This document shows positions 1 through 6,400 of a DNA stretch of 64,000 nucleotides, one piece after another; position 1 is the first letter of the stretch, and each line of letters opens with the position of its first letter. This DNA comes from Acetatifactor sp. (lineage in GTDB: Bacteria; Bacillota; Clostridia; Lachnospirales; Lachnospiraceae). The translations under genes were made by a program, and so were the position numbers. Below the pieces are notes generated by a model. The model searched no databases and had not been told where the DNA came from. It was given only the letters and a program-made list of their open reading frames with translations. The stretch lies in NCBI GenBank assembly GCA_024695935.1, contig JAILHH010000034.1, positions 1-64,000 on the forward strand. Reading direction: 5' to 3'.

Positions 1-163
1 TTTGGATAAGGCTGCGGATATCTTTTTCCTCAGATCATCATATGATAAATCCCATAATATGGATTCTGTACTCCGCTTCACATCGGAAAGATACGAATAT
101 AATTCATCCGGATCGAGTTGTTCTGAAAAGTCAGCAATCTCCTGCTTAACCAGTTTTATTCAT
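1..163 (-). CDS. partial unidentified ORF with a disrupted start
   Basis: An open frame runs off the left edge on the minus strand and reads as a charged helical protein (it includes WDLSYDDLRKKI). I do not recognise the family. In this frame no ATG, GTG or TTG is placed near its beginning. An ATG at 163-161 sits just inside the end of rlmD, but it reads into a stop after five codons. Removing one base from the AAAA run (154-157 on the plus strand) would join that ATG to the long frame, giving MNKLVKQEIADF. So either there is a real or sequencing frameshift at the homopolymer, or a non-standard start is used. The gene would overlap the end of rlmD, as in an operon. Confidence 0.4.
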
Positions 164-1400
164 CCGTTTTCTTCTCCGCGTCCTTGATCCGATAATAATC
201 TTCCATCTTCACATTCAGTTTCACATAAGAATCCGCTTTTCGGTTGCTCACACGCTCGAGGAGCACGCAGCTTTCAACATGGTTCGTCCAGGGGAACATC
301 TCAACACCCACCGCACGGCTGACTTTGTAACCTCTTTTTGTGATAAACTTAAGATCCCTTGCCAAGGTCTCCGGATTGCAGGATACATAAACCACTTTTT
401 CAGGTCCCATCCTGACAACGGCTTTCAAAAATTCTTCGGTGCTGCCGCTTCTGGGCGGATCCATCAAAACCACATCACACTTTACGCCTTCTTCTGCCAT
501 TTTTCCTATGAATGAAGTTGCATCATCGCAGTAAAACGAAGCATTTTTTACTCCGTTTGCCCTGGCGTTATTTACGGCATCCTTTACCGCCTCGGGATTA
601 AGTTCCACGCCGATCACGTTTTTTGCATTTCTTGATGCAATGAGTCCGATGGTACCTGTTCCGCAATAAGCATCCAAAACAGATTCTTTTCCGGTAAGTC
701 CGGCAAATTCCATAGCCTTATTATAGAGAATATCTGCCTGAACGGGATTTACCTGATAAAAAGACTGAGGCGATATTCGAAATCTCATTCCGCACAATTC
801 GTCTTCGATAAATCCTTTCCCGTAAACCGGAATGTCACGCTTGCCTAAAACCATGCTCGTATTTCGCTCATTAACGTTTATTACGATGGTGGATATATCA
901 GGGTGAACTTTTACCAAAGCCTTTACAAAGTTGTTCTTTGAGGGCAAAATCGGGCTTGTAAGCACAAGCACCACCATAATCTGTCCCGTGGCAGCCCCCA
1001 CTCTTATCAGCACATGCTTTAGAAGTCCGTAACCGTTTCTCTCATTGTATGGTCTGATCTTAAAAGATCTTAACAGTCCCCTGATAGTCACGATTATCTC
1101 ATCGGCTTTTCTGTTCTCCAAAAGGCAATGATCCATGGGCACGATACGTCTGCTTTTTTCCTCATATATTCCGGAGATGATATTGTGTTTTCCGTCCTCT
1201 CCAAAGGTTGAGAGCACTTTATTGCGATAGTTATAGGGATCGTCCATTGCAATAAAACTTTCCACTTTTACAAAAGGAGCCAAAAGCTTGATCAAAGCTT
1301 TTGACTTCTCATTTACTCCGTCTTTATAATCTTTATTTATCAGACTGCAGCCGCCGCATTTTCCGAAAGCAGGGCAGGCGCTCTTTTTCTTTTCACTCAT
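156..1400 (-). CDS. rlmD: 23S rRNA (uracil-5-)-methyltransferase, RlmD/RumA family
   Basis: SAM-dependent enzyme of the TrmA/RumA family, which makes 5-methyluridine in 23S rRNA. The 414-residue product opens directly with the Fe-S cysteine cluster CPAFGKCGGC (about residues 9-18), so the usual N-terminal TRAM domain is absent. It then carries the QVNPVQAD segment, the SAM loop LDAYCGTGTIG, the DPPRSG motif and the catalytic VSCNPETLARDL motif near the C-terminus. In Firmicutes one enzyme (RlmCD) may methylate two sites, so the target uridine is not settled. It lies 23 bp downstream of the response regulator gene, probably in one transcript. Confidence 0.88.
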   Translation of the reverse strand: MSEKKKSACPAFGKCGGCSLINKDYKDGVNEKSKALIKLLAPFVKVESFIAMDDPYNYRNKVLSTFGEDGKHNIISGIYEEKSRRIVPMDHCLLENRKADEIIVTIRGLLRSFKIRPYNERNGYGLLKHVLIRVGAATGQIMVVLVLTSPILPSKNNFVKALVKVHPDISTIVINVNERNTSMVLGKRDIPVYGKGFIEDELCGMRFRISPQSFYQVNPVQADILYNKAMEFAGLTGKESVLDAYCGTGTIGLIASRNAKNVIGVELNPEAVKDAVNNARANGVKNASFYCDDATSFIGKMAEEGVKCDVVLMDPPRSGSTEEFLKAVVRMGPEKVVYVSCNPETLARDLKFITKRGYKVSRAVGVEMFPWTNHVESCVLLERVSNRKADSYVKLNVKMEDYYRIKDAEKKTDE

Positions 1401-1423
1401 ATTCTTTCCTCATTTTTGGGATG

Positions 1424-2188
1424 TCAATGCATCATCATATATTCGCTCCAGGAATACTGGCTCATAAACTGTCCTCTGTACGAACTGATATCCCCGGATG
1501 TATTTTTAAGCCAATCATAGTAATCACATTTAAGCATATTGACATTCACGGAAATATTTCCCCTGGAAGCACAGATAAGTTCCTCGCATCCTATATCTCT
1601 CAATGTGTCCATCAGATCTTTTTTCAGATTTCTGAAATATGACGCATGAGATTCATCATCTTCAAACATTGCTGCGATTATCTCATTATTGGTGCAGGTG
1701 GCTCCGTTTCTTGCAACCAGATATGCTAACATTTCCTTCGTCTTTTCATATTTAAACACAAGCGGGATATTATTATACATAATATCAAAATTTCCAAAAC
1801 AAATGGCCCTCAGGCAGGCATTTAATCCCGAAATCGGGAATCTCAGATTTTCCAAGGCGCTTTTTATTTTTTCCGCAGTGATGGGCTTCATCAGATAACC
1901 GCTGCAATACATTTCAAATGCATCTGCCATGTACTCGGAGTATCCGGTGCAGAACACAATATTTACATTTGGCTGACATGCCTTTACTGTCTTTGCAAGT
2001 TCGATGCCGTTTATCTGTCTCATGTTAATATCCATAAAGGCAACGTCCACCCTGTTTGCCTTTATGTACTCCAGAGCTTCTCCAGCCCTTTTGAATTCAT
2101 AGACATTTGCGCAGGGCACAACACTCTTTATACACTCAACCAGATTTGCAAGCATGATGGCTTCATCATCCACAGCAAGAATTTCCAT
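1424..2188 (-). CDS. response regulator with C-terminal winged-helix (SARP-like) domain
   Basis: Cytoplasmic two-component regulator of 254 residues. The N-terminal receiver begins MEILAVDDEA, with acidic residues near position 9, phospho-acceptor Asp in AFMDINM and the conserved Lys in YLMKPI. The C-terminal about 110 residues (EKTKEMLAYLVARNG to the end) resemble the winged-helix DNA-binding half of OmpR/SARP regulators. There is no LytTR domain. The frame is open for 51 more codons upstream, but the start at 2188 is chosen because GGAAAGGACG lies just upstream and the receiver fold begins exactly there. No histidine kinase is adjacent; two hybrid kinases lie about 55 kb away in the window. 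Target genes are unknown. Confidence 0.8.
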   Translation of the reverse strand: MEILAVDDEAIMLANLVECIKSVVPCANVYEFKRAGEALEYIKANRVDVAFMDINMRQINGIELAKTVKACQPNVNIVFCTGYSEYMADAFEMYCSGYLMKPITAEKIKSALENLRFPISGLNACLRAICFGNFDIMYNNIPLVFKYEKTKEMLAYLVARNGATCTNNEIIAAMFEDDESHASYFRNLKKDLMDTLRDIGCEELICASRGNISVNVNMLKCDYYDWLKNTSGDISSYRGQFMSQYSWSEYMMMH

Positions 2189-2335
2189 AAATATACTTCG
2201 TCCTTTCCTAAAAAAGCGGCGCACAGATATCACGCCGATTCCCTTAGATATCAGCCTCGTATATACCCAAAAAACCTTTGATAATCCCATTATAAAGTGT
2301 TTTAAAAATTTATACAATTTATTTTTAAAAAATGC

Positions 2336-2364
2336 TTGCAATTTATATTTACCCTTGCTATAAT
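2336..2364 (+). promoter_or_regulatory. sigma-A promoter of the tRNA-Pro gene
   Basis: TTGCAA and a perfect TATAAT are separated by 17 bp. The -10 ends 14 bp before the first base of the tRNA, so the precursor would carry a short 5' leader. Confidence 0.8.
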
Positions 2365-2378
2365 AGCATCTGTTGACA

Positions 2379-2453
2379 CGGGGTGTGGCTCAGTTTGGTT
2401 AGAGCGCCGTCTTAGGGAGGCGGAGGTCGCAAGTTCGAATCTTGTCACTCCGA
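2379..2453 (+). tRNA. tRNA-Pro (anticodon AGG)
   Basis: A complete cloverleaf can be drawn. The acceptor arm is CGGGGTG/CACTCCG with one G-U pair. The D stem is GCTC/GAGC, the anticodon stem CCGTC/GGCGG around the loop TTAGGGA, and the T arm GCAAG-TTCGAAT-CTTGT. Positions 34-36 are AGG, followed by G37 as expected for proline tRNAs. CCA is not encoded. It has its own promoter and terminator and stands alone. The A at wobble position 34 is unusual for bacterial tRNA-Pro. Confidence 0.93.
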
Positions 2454-2455
2454 TT

Positions 2456-2485
2456 AAGTCGTTTTCGAAAGAAAACGACTTTTTT
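2456..2485 (+). terminator. intrinsic terminator of tRNA-Pro
   Basis: An 11-bp stem (AAGTCGTTTTC / GAAAACGACTT) closed by a GAAA loop is followed by T-rich sequence. It starts three bases after the tRNA. Confidence 0.88.
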
Positions 2486-2611
2486 GTTATGGCAACGAGC
2501 CAAGCGGCTGCCGAGTTTACTCGAGCAGACATTTGGCGACTGCTAATCATAGGTGAAAAAAGCGAAGCGTTTTTACCTATGTATGGCAACGAGCCAAGTG
2601 GCTGCCATAAC
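2486..2611 (+). repeat. structured MITE-like element A
   Basis: This 126-bp stretch begins directly behind the tRNA terminator U-run. It is bounded by the exact inverted repeats GTTATGGCA (2486-2494) and TGCCATAAC (2603-2611). Inside, the 24-base unit TATGGCAACGAGCCAAG[C/T]GGCTGCC occurs twice (from 2488 and from 2582). Between the copies lie nested helices GCCAA/TTGGC and CTGCCGAG/CTCG-A-GCAG, the motif GGCGACTG, and a near-perfect hairpin CATAGGT..ACCTATG (2548-2580). ACTTTT flanks both ends and could be a target duplication, although the left copy is also the terminator tail. Related sequence occurs at 11062-11091 and 51888-52034. Confidence 0.6.
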
Positions 2612-2631
2612 ACTTTTATCTAAAGTGTATT

Positions 2632-2664
2632 AAAAAAACCGGTATGTTTCAATTCACATACCGG
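2632..2664 (-). terminator. terminator of the pepD transcript
   Basis: Stem CCGGTATGT/ACATACCGG with an 8-nt loop, followed on the minus strand by a run of seven T. The plus-strand side also ends in T-rich sequence, so it may work in both directions. Confidence 0.85.
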
Positions 2665-2680
2665 CATTTTTATCTAAACC

Positions 2681-4138
2681 TTAATTATCCTTTGTGGCAA
2701 GGACCTTAACCAGAAATTCCCATACTCTGGTGGTGGATGCAACACTGAGTTTTTCCTCTGTTGTATGAATATCTTTCATATCGGGACCGATGGATACACA
2801 GTCCAGATCGTTTATCTTATCTCCCAAAAGTCCGCATTCAAGACCTGCATGAATTGCTTTCACTTCGGGTTTTTTGCCATACATATCCTCAAATACGGCT
2901 ATCATCTTGTCGCGGAGAGGTGAATCCACTCTGTATTTCCATCCTGGATATGAACCCTCAACAGTGATAAAACCACCTGCAAGTTCAGTAACCGAACGGA
3001 TCTTTGATATCAAAGCATCCTTTGCCGAATTAACGGAACTTCTGACGGAAAAGTCAGCATGTAGAATGGTCTCTTCCTCATTTAACCACAGCATTCCCAG
3101 GTTGAGGGATGTCTCAACAAGTCCGGGCACTGCATATGAATTGGCAATGACACCGTTTGGAAGAGCATTTATGTATGAGGCAAGCCATGCTGTCTCCACA
3201 TCTGAGATCACATTATATGTGCCTTTTTTGCCCGGTTTTAAAGTGATCTTAAAGTCAGGGTCCTTTTCACCAAGTTCGTCCCTTATCTCGTTTTCAAGGG
3301 CCTTTATGGTCTTTTTAAACTGCTTCTCGTCATTTTCATCTATGACTACAGTAAAAACTGTCTGTCTGGGTATTGCATTGTCTGCAAGGCCTCCCTTTGC
3401 CTTCAAGATGCATGCATTGAATTTTTCATTCAGTTCCAACAGCACACGTCCGAAGAGCATATTGGAGTTTCCTCTCTCACATTTGATCATCTCTCCCGAG
3501 TGACCGCCGAGGAGTCCTCCCACTTCTATTTCATATGCAACTCCGTGCCACTGCACTCTCTCAAAAGAAAGATTGCAGTTTACTCTTGCTCCGCCGGCAC
3601 AGCTTGTGAGGAATATTCCCTCATCCTCGGAATCAAGATTGATCATGCGGCTGCCCTTTAATTCTGAGAGGTCTATCTCCCTGGCGCCGTCCATTCCAAC
3701 CTCTTCATCCACTGTAAAGATGCATTCGAGGGCAGGTGCCATAACAGAATCATCATCAAGGATTGCCAGCATATATGCAACGGCGATTCCGTCATCTCCT
3801 CCAAGACTTGTACCCTCCGCATCAATGATATCTCCGGAAAGTCTTAGTTTTAAGGGATCCTTTTTCATATCGATGTCAAGACCCGGTTCGCTGACAGCCA
3901 CCATGTCCATATGTCCCTGGAGGATCACCGTGGGCTCATTTTCATAACCCTTTGATGCGGGCTTTTTAATGATCACATTTTTAAATTTGTCCTGAACATA
4001 CCAAAGTCCCCTTTCCTTTGCAAAATCCGCAATAAAATCGCTGATCTTTTCCACGTTTCCGGAACCGTGGGGGATCTGTGTTATATCCTCAAAATATTTA
4101 AATACCGACTTTGGTTCAAGCTCTGATAATACTCTCAT
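2681..4138 (-). CDS. pepD: aminoacyl-histidine dipeptidase (Xaa-His dipeptidase)
   Basis: Cytosolic zinc peptidase of family M20 (PepD/carnosinase type) that hydrolyses Xaa-His and other dipeptides. Visible metal-site motifs are GHMDMV around residue 77, the GDDGIAVAY segment, DEEVGMDGA, and a late His in IHAGLE. The length, about 485 residues, is normal for the family. ATG at 4138 is preferred over the ATG six bases upstream, because AAGGAG lies 9 bases before the former and only 3 before the latter. That ribosome site overlaps the stop codon of the 82-residue gene upstream, so the two are translationally coupled. A strong terminator follows. Confidence 0.92.
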   Translation of the reverse strand: MRVLSELEPKSVFKYFEDITQIPHGSGNVEKISDFIADFAKERGLWYVQDKFKNVIIKKPASKGYENEPTVILQGHMDMVAVSEPGLDIDMKKDPLKLRLSGDIIDAEGTSLGGDDGIAVAYMLAILDDDSVMAPALECIFTVDEEVGMDGAREIDLSELKGSRMINLDSEDEGIFLTSCAGGARVNCNLSFERVQWHGVAYEIEVGGLLGGHSGEMIKCERGNSNMLFGRVLLELNEKFNACILKAKGGLADNAIPRQTVFTVVIDENDEKQFKKTIKALENEIRDELGEKDPDFKITLKPGKKGTYNVISDVETAWLASYINALPNGVIANSYAVPGLVETSLNLGMLWLNEEETILHADFSVRSSVNSAKDALISKIRSVTELAGGFITVEGSYPGWKYRVDSPLRDKMIAVFEDMYGKKPEVKAIHAGLECGLLGDKINDLDCVSIGPDMKDIHTTEEKLSVASTTRVWEFLVKVLATKDN

Positions 4139-4151
4139 ATTCATTCACTCC

Positions 4152-4400
4152 TTACTGTCCCTGACCGGCCAATTCCTTTAATGTATTCATCAGCTCCAGG
4201 TCGGACTCTGTAATCTTTAAATTGGTGGCAATAGGTGCCTGTCCGGGCTTTGTAACCGTGATCTCTATCACAGTTCCCGCCGGTACGGAATCCTCACCCC
4301 TCATGAAAACTGCCTTTAAAAAAGGCGTGAATTTGGGATGATTGGCCGTAAATGTATTCTTTGCCGCCATTAATTTCATCATTGTAGCAGGATTGATCAT
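4152..4400 (-). CDS. small conserved hypothetical protein
   Basis: 82 residues, no signal peptide or membrane segment. The middle (PAGTVIEITVTKPGQAPI) looks like a short beta-rich domain, and the N-terminus (PATMMKLMAAKNTFTANHP) looks helical. I do not recognise a named domain. It is the first gene of a two-gene unit with pepD, with a promoter-like sequence at 4441-4469 and a TATAAT 40 bp upstream of the start. Its function is unknown; tight coupling to pepD suggests co-expression only. Confidence 0.7.
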   Translation of the reverse strand: MINPATMMKLMAAKNTFTANHPKFTPFLKAVFMRGEDSVPAGTVIEITVTKPGQAPIATNLKITESDLELMNTLKELAGQGQ

Positions 4401-4440
4401 ATATTTTTCATTCCTTTCCGTTACCTGTCATAACGGTTTA

Positions 4441-4469
4441 ATTATACGTGTCCGTTTTCGCTTTGAAAA
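4441..4469 (-). promoter_or_regulatory. promoter of the 82-residue gene and pepD
   Basis: TTTTCA and TATAAT with a 17-bp spacer, about 40 bp upstream of the first start codon. The -10 is perfect and the -35 is weak. Confidence 0.55.
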
Positions 4470-4545
4470 GGCTTGCGAATATTAAATTTTTTTAAAATAA
4501 ATCAACCTTTGCTTTATGGGGATTCTGAGCAATTTCCCATAAAGT

Positions 4546-4575
4546 AAAAAAATCCGACCGGTTCCCCGATCGGAT
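4546..4575 (-). terminator. terminator of infC-rpmI-rplT
   Basis: GC-rich stem ATCCGATCGG/CCGGTCGGAT followed by seven T on the minus strand, 13 bp past the rplT stop. A second inverted repeat without a T run, CTTTATGGG/CCCATAAAG, lies at 4512-4544. Confidence 0.85.
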
Positions 4576-4587
4576 CATTATTTTCAA

Positions 4588-4944
4588 TTAAGCAAGTTTG
4601 CTCTTTGCAAGCTCTGCAAGGCTCTTGAAACCTTCTGCATCGTTTACTGCAAGCTCTGCAAGCATCTTTCTGTTCATCTCAACACCTGCAAGCTTAAGAC
4701 CATACATGAACTTGCTGTATGAAAGTCCGTTGATCCTTGCTGCAGCATTGATACGAGCGATCCAAAGCTGTCTGAACTGACGCTTTCTCTCTTTTCTTCC
4801 TGCATATGCAGAAGTCAAAGCTCTCATAACTGACTGCTTTGCTACTCTATACTGATTGCTTCTGGCTCCTCTGTAGCCTTTTGCAAGTTTTAATACTCTG
4901 TTGTGCTTCTTCTTGGCATTAACGCCACCTTTAATTCTTGCCAT
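4588..4944 (-). CDS. rplT: 50S ribosomal protein L20
   Basis: 118 residues, the standard length. It begins [28 protein letters not shown] sequence, a lysine/arginine-rich N-terminal helix that threads into 23S rRNA, followed by the globular domain ending [13 protein letters not shown]20 is essential for 50S assembly. In low-GC Firmicutes it also represses its own operon by binding the leader, and a matching leader with an attenuator is seen upstream of infC here. Last gene of infC-rpmI-rplT, 24 bp after rpmI. Confidence 0.98.
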   Translation of the reverse strand: MARIKGGVNAKKKHNRVLKLAKGYRGARSNQYRVAKQSVMRALTSAYAGRKERKRQFRQLWIARINAAARINGLSYSKFMYGLKLAGVEMNRKMLAELAVNDAEGFKSLAELAKSKLA

Positions 4945-4968
4945 GTCTGCTTTTCCTCCTTACAGAAA

Positions 4969-5166
4969 TTATAAATAGGGTAAAATCTTCTTCATATTCT
5001 TAACGTTGGTCGCATCTGTAATTGCGGGCTTTCTAAGATTACGTTTTCTCTTTGTACTCTTCTTAGTTAAGATATGGCTCTTATAAGCTTTCGCTCTCTT
5101 TAATTTACCGGTTCCTGTTACTTTAAAGCGCTTTGCAGCTGCTCTGCTTGTCTTCATCTTGGGCAT
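4969..5166 (-). CDS. rpmI: 50S ribosomal protein L35
   Basis: 65 residues, beginning [20 protein letters not shown] and very basic throughout ([13 protein letters not shown]), as in all bacterial L35 proteins. It is a small component of the 50S subunit. It sits between infC and rplT in the conserved order, preceded by an AGGAGG-type ribosome site. Confidence 0.98.
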   Translation of the reverse strand: MPKMKTSRAAAKRFKVTGTGKLKRAKAYKSHILTKKSTKRKRNLRKPAITDATNVKNMKKILPYL

Positions 5167-5224
5167 ATCAAAGTTCCTCCTAATAATAAATAATCTATTT
5201 TAACTAAATTGGGAAAGCTAATGC

Positions 5225-5731
5225 TTATCGCTTCTCAGTTAAAAACAATGCCATGCTCCTGCCTTCTACTTTGGCAGGCTTGTCTACTACCGCACAATCT
5301 GAAAGTGCTTCCGCAAAATCATCCAGAATATGCTTTGTCTGATTCATATGTGCCATCTCACGACCGCGGAAACGAAGTGTAACCTTAACCTTGTCTCCCT
5401 TGGTCAAAAACTTTCTGGCCGCATTGATCTTTGTGTTAAGATCGTTTGTGTCAATATTGGGGGAGAGACGAATCTCCTTAACCTCAACGGTTTTCTGTTT
5501 CTTTTTTGCTTCCTTCTCTTTGCGAAGCTGCTCATATTTGTACTTGCCATAATCTACCACTCTGCAGACAGGGGGCTGTGCGTTGGGAACGATCTTCACC
5601 AAATCAACACCCGCATCCTCCGCAATCTTCATGGCATCCTTTGTAGGCATAACGCCGAGCTGTGCGCCATCCGGTCCGATAACTCTGACTTCCTTGTCTC
5701 GGATCTGTTCATTGATCATTAACTCGCTAAT
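5225..5731 (-). CDS. infC: translation initiation factor IF-3 (AUU start)
   Basis: Binds the 30S subunit, keeps it free of 50S and proofreads start-codon choice. About 168 residues: N-domain beginning ISELMINEQIRDKEVRVIG, a lysine-rich linker (RKEKEAKKKQKT), and C-domain with VKEIRLSPNID and RFRGREM. The start is read as ATT at 5731. GGAGG at 5741-5745 lies 9 bases before it but 21 bases before the first in-frame ATG, and the upstream frame (to 5797) has no matching ribosome site. An AUU start is the known autoregulatory device of infC, since IF-3 discriminates against it. First gene of infC-rpmI-rplT. Confidence 0.95.
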   Translation of the reverse strand: MSELMINEQIRDKEVRVIGPDGAQLGVMPTKDAMKIAEDAGVDLVKIVPNAQPPVCRVVDYGKYKYEQLRKEKEAKKKQKTVEVKEIRLSPNIDTNDLNTKINAARKFLTKGDKVKVTLRFRGREMAHMNQTKHILDDFAEALSDCAVVDKPAKVEGRSMALFLTEKR

Positions 5732-5914
5732 GGTTTTGTACCTCCAATACTGTGAAAAAGCTCTAACAATAAAACACAATAAAAAAGTGGATAGCAAAGA
5801 CTATCCACAAAATTTACAATACAGAAAATGTATTTGAAAAATCTTAACACTTACAAGCCCGATTGCCGTAAGGTGAGAGTGGATACTCTGCTTCTTTTAC
5901 GTGTTCCAAACACC
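5732..5914 (-). promoter_or_regulatory. L20-type autoregulatory leader of infC
   Basis: An untranslated leader of about 180 bases separates the promoter from the ATT start. It contains a local hairpin (CTTACGGC..GCTTGTAAG) and, further on, an intrinsic terminator. The segment TATCCAC (5885-5879) is exactly complementary to GTGGATA, the 5' arm of that terminator (5808-5802), so an antiterminator can form instead. This fits transcription attenuation by L20, known in Bacillus (Rfam L20 leader family). The assignment is by context and architecture, not by a covariance search. Confidence 0.75.
5781..5808 (-). terminator. attenuator terminator in the infC leader
   Basis: Perfect 8-bp stem GTGGATAG/CTATCCAC with a 6-base loop and six T on the minus strand, 50 bp before the infC start. 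It would end transcription early unless the upstream TATCCAC segment captures its 5' arm. Confidence 0.85.
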
Positions 5915-5920
5915 TTGTAT

Positions 5921-5949
5921 ATCTTATACTATCGGATATATGCTGTCAA
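5921..5949 (-). promoter_or_regulatory. infC operon promoter
   Basis: Perfect TTGACA and TAAGAT with a 17-bp spacer. TATAAG two bases upstream is an alternative -10. Confidence 0.75.
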
Positions 5950-5967
5950 GCACTTTTTTTAACCTGT

Positions 5968-6384
5968 CTAAAAATTCTTTTCGTAATTTTCCTTTAACTG
6001 ATCCTCATATTTTTCCAGGATCTCCTTTAAGGTGTCAACCTCCGAGTCGGAAAAGATATCCTTAGCATAGTTTTCCAGCGCTTTGTAATCCTTTGCCTTT
6101 ATCATCTCCACGCCGTTTTTTATGATCTCTAAGTTAATCTTGTCATCGATAATATCTTCTATGGTCTCCCTGTCCTCTTCGGAAAGTATCTCCCAGGCAT
6201 CCCCGTCTATGAGTCCTTCGTTTTTAAATTCGCCGCCGATTTCCTTTATGACATGCTCCGAAAAATAGTCAACGGCCTGCTCTGCCACACTTTTTACGGT
6301 TACTTTTCTGATGAGGGCAATGATTAAAAATATGATCAAAGCCGCCGCAAGTATGGATAAAACTGTAGTTAGTACGCGTCTCAT
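5968..6384 (-). CDS. small single-pass membrane protein
   Basis: 138 residues. One hydrophobic segment at about residues 5-26 is followed by a basic stop (ALIRKVTVK), then about 110 acidic, helical residues (EEDRETIEDIIDDKINLEII). This suggests an N-terminal anchor with a soluble domain; no family is recognised. It follows the STAND NTPase gene by 16 bp with a strong AAAGGGGG ribosome site, so the two are very likely made together. An effector or partner role for the NTPase is only an inference from this pairing. Confidence 0.65.
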   Translation of the reverse strand: MRRVLTTVLSILAAALIIFLIIALIRKVTVKSVAEQAVDYFSEHVIKEIGGEFKNEGLIDGDAWEILSEEDRETIEDIIDDKINLEIIKNGVEMIKAKDYKALENYAKDIFSDSEVDTLKEILEKYEDQLKENYEKNF

Positions 6385-6400
6385 ATCATTCCCCCTTTGA

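Noticed and set aside
2486..2611. Group IIC intron remnant behind a terminator
   Set aside because: Such introns do target terminators, but no domain V-like hairpin, no reverse transcriptase and no GUGYG 5' end are seen.
2302..2623. Open frames on both strands across the tRNA-Pro and its terminator
   Set aside because: They overlap a clear tRNA, a promoter and hairpins, have no ribosome sites and no recognisable domain.
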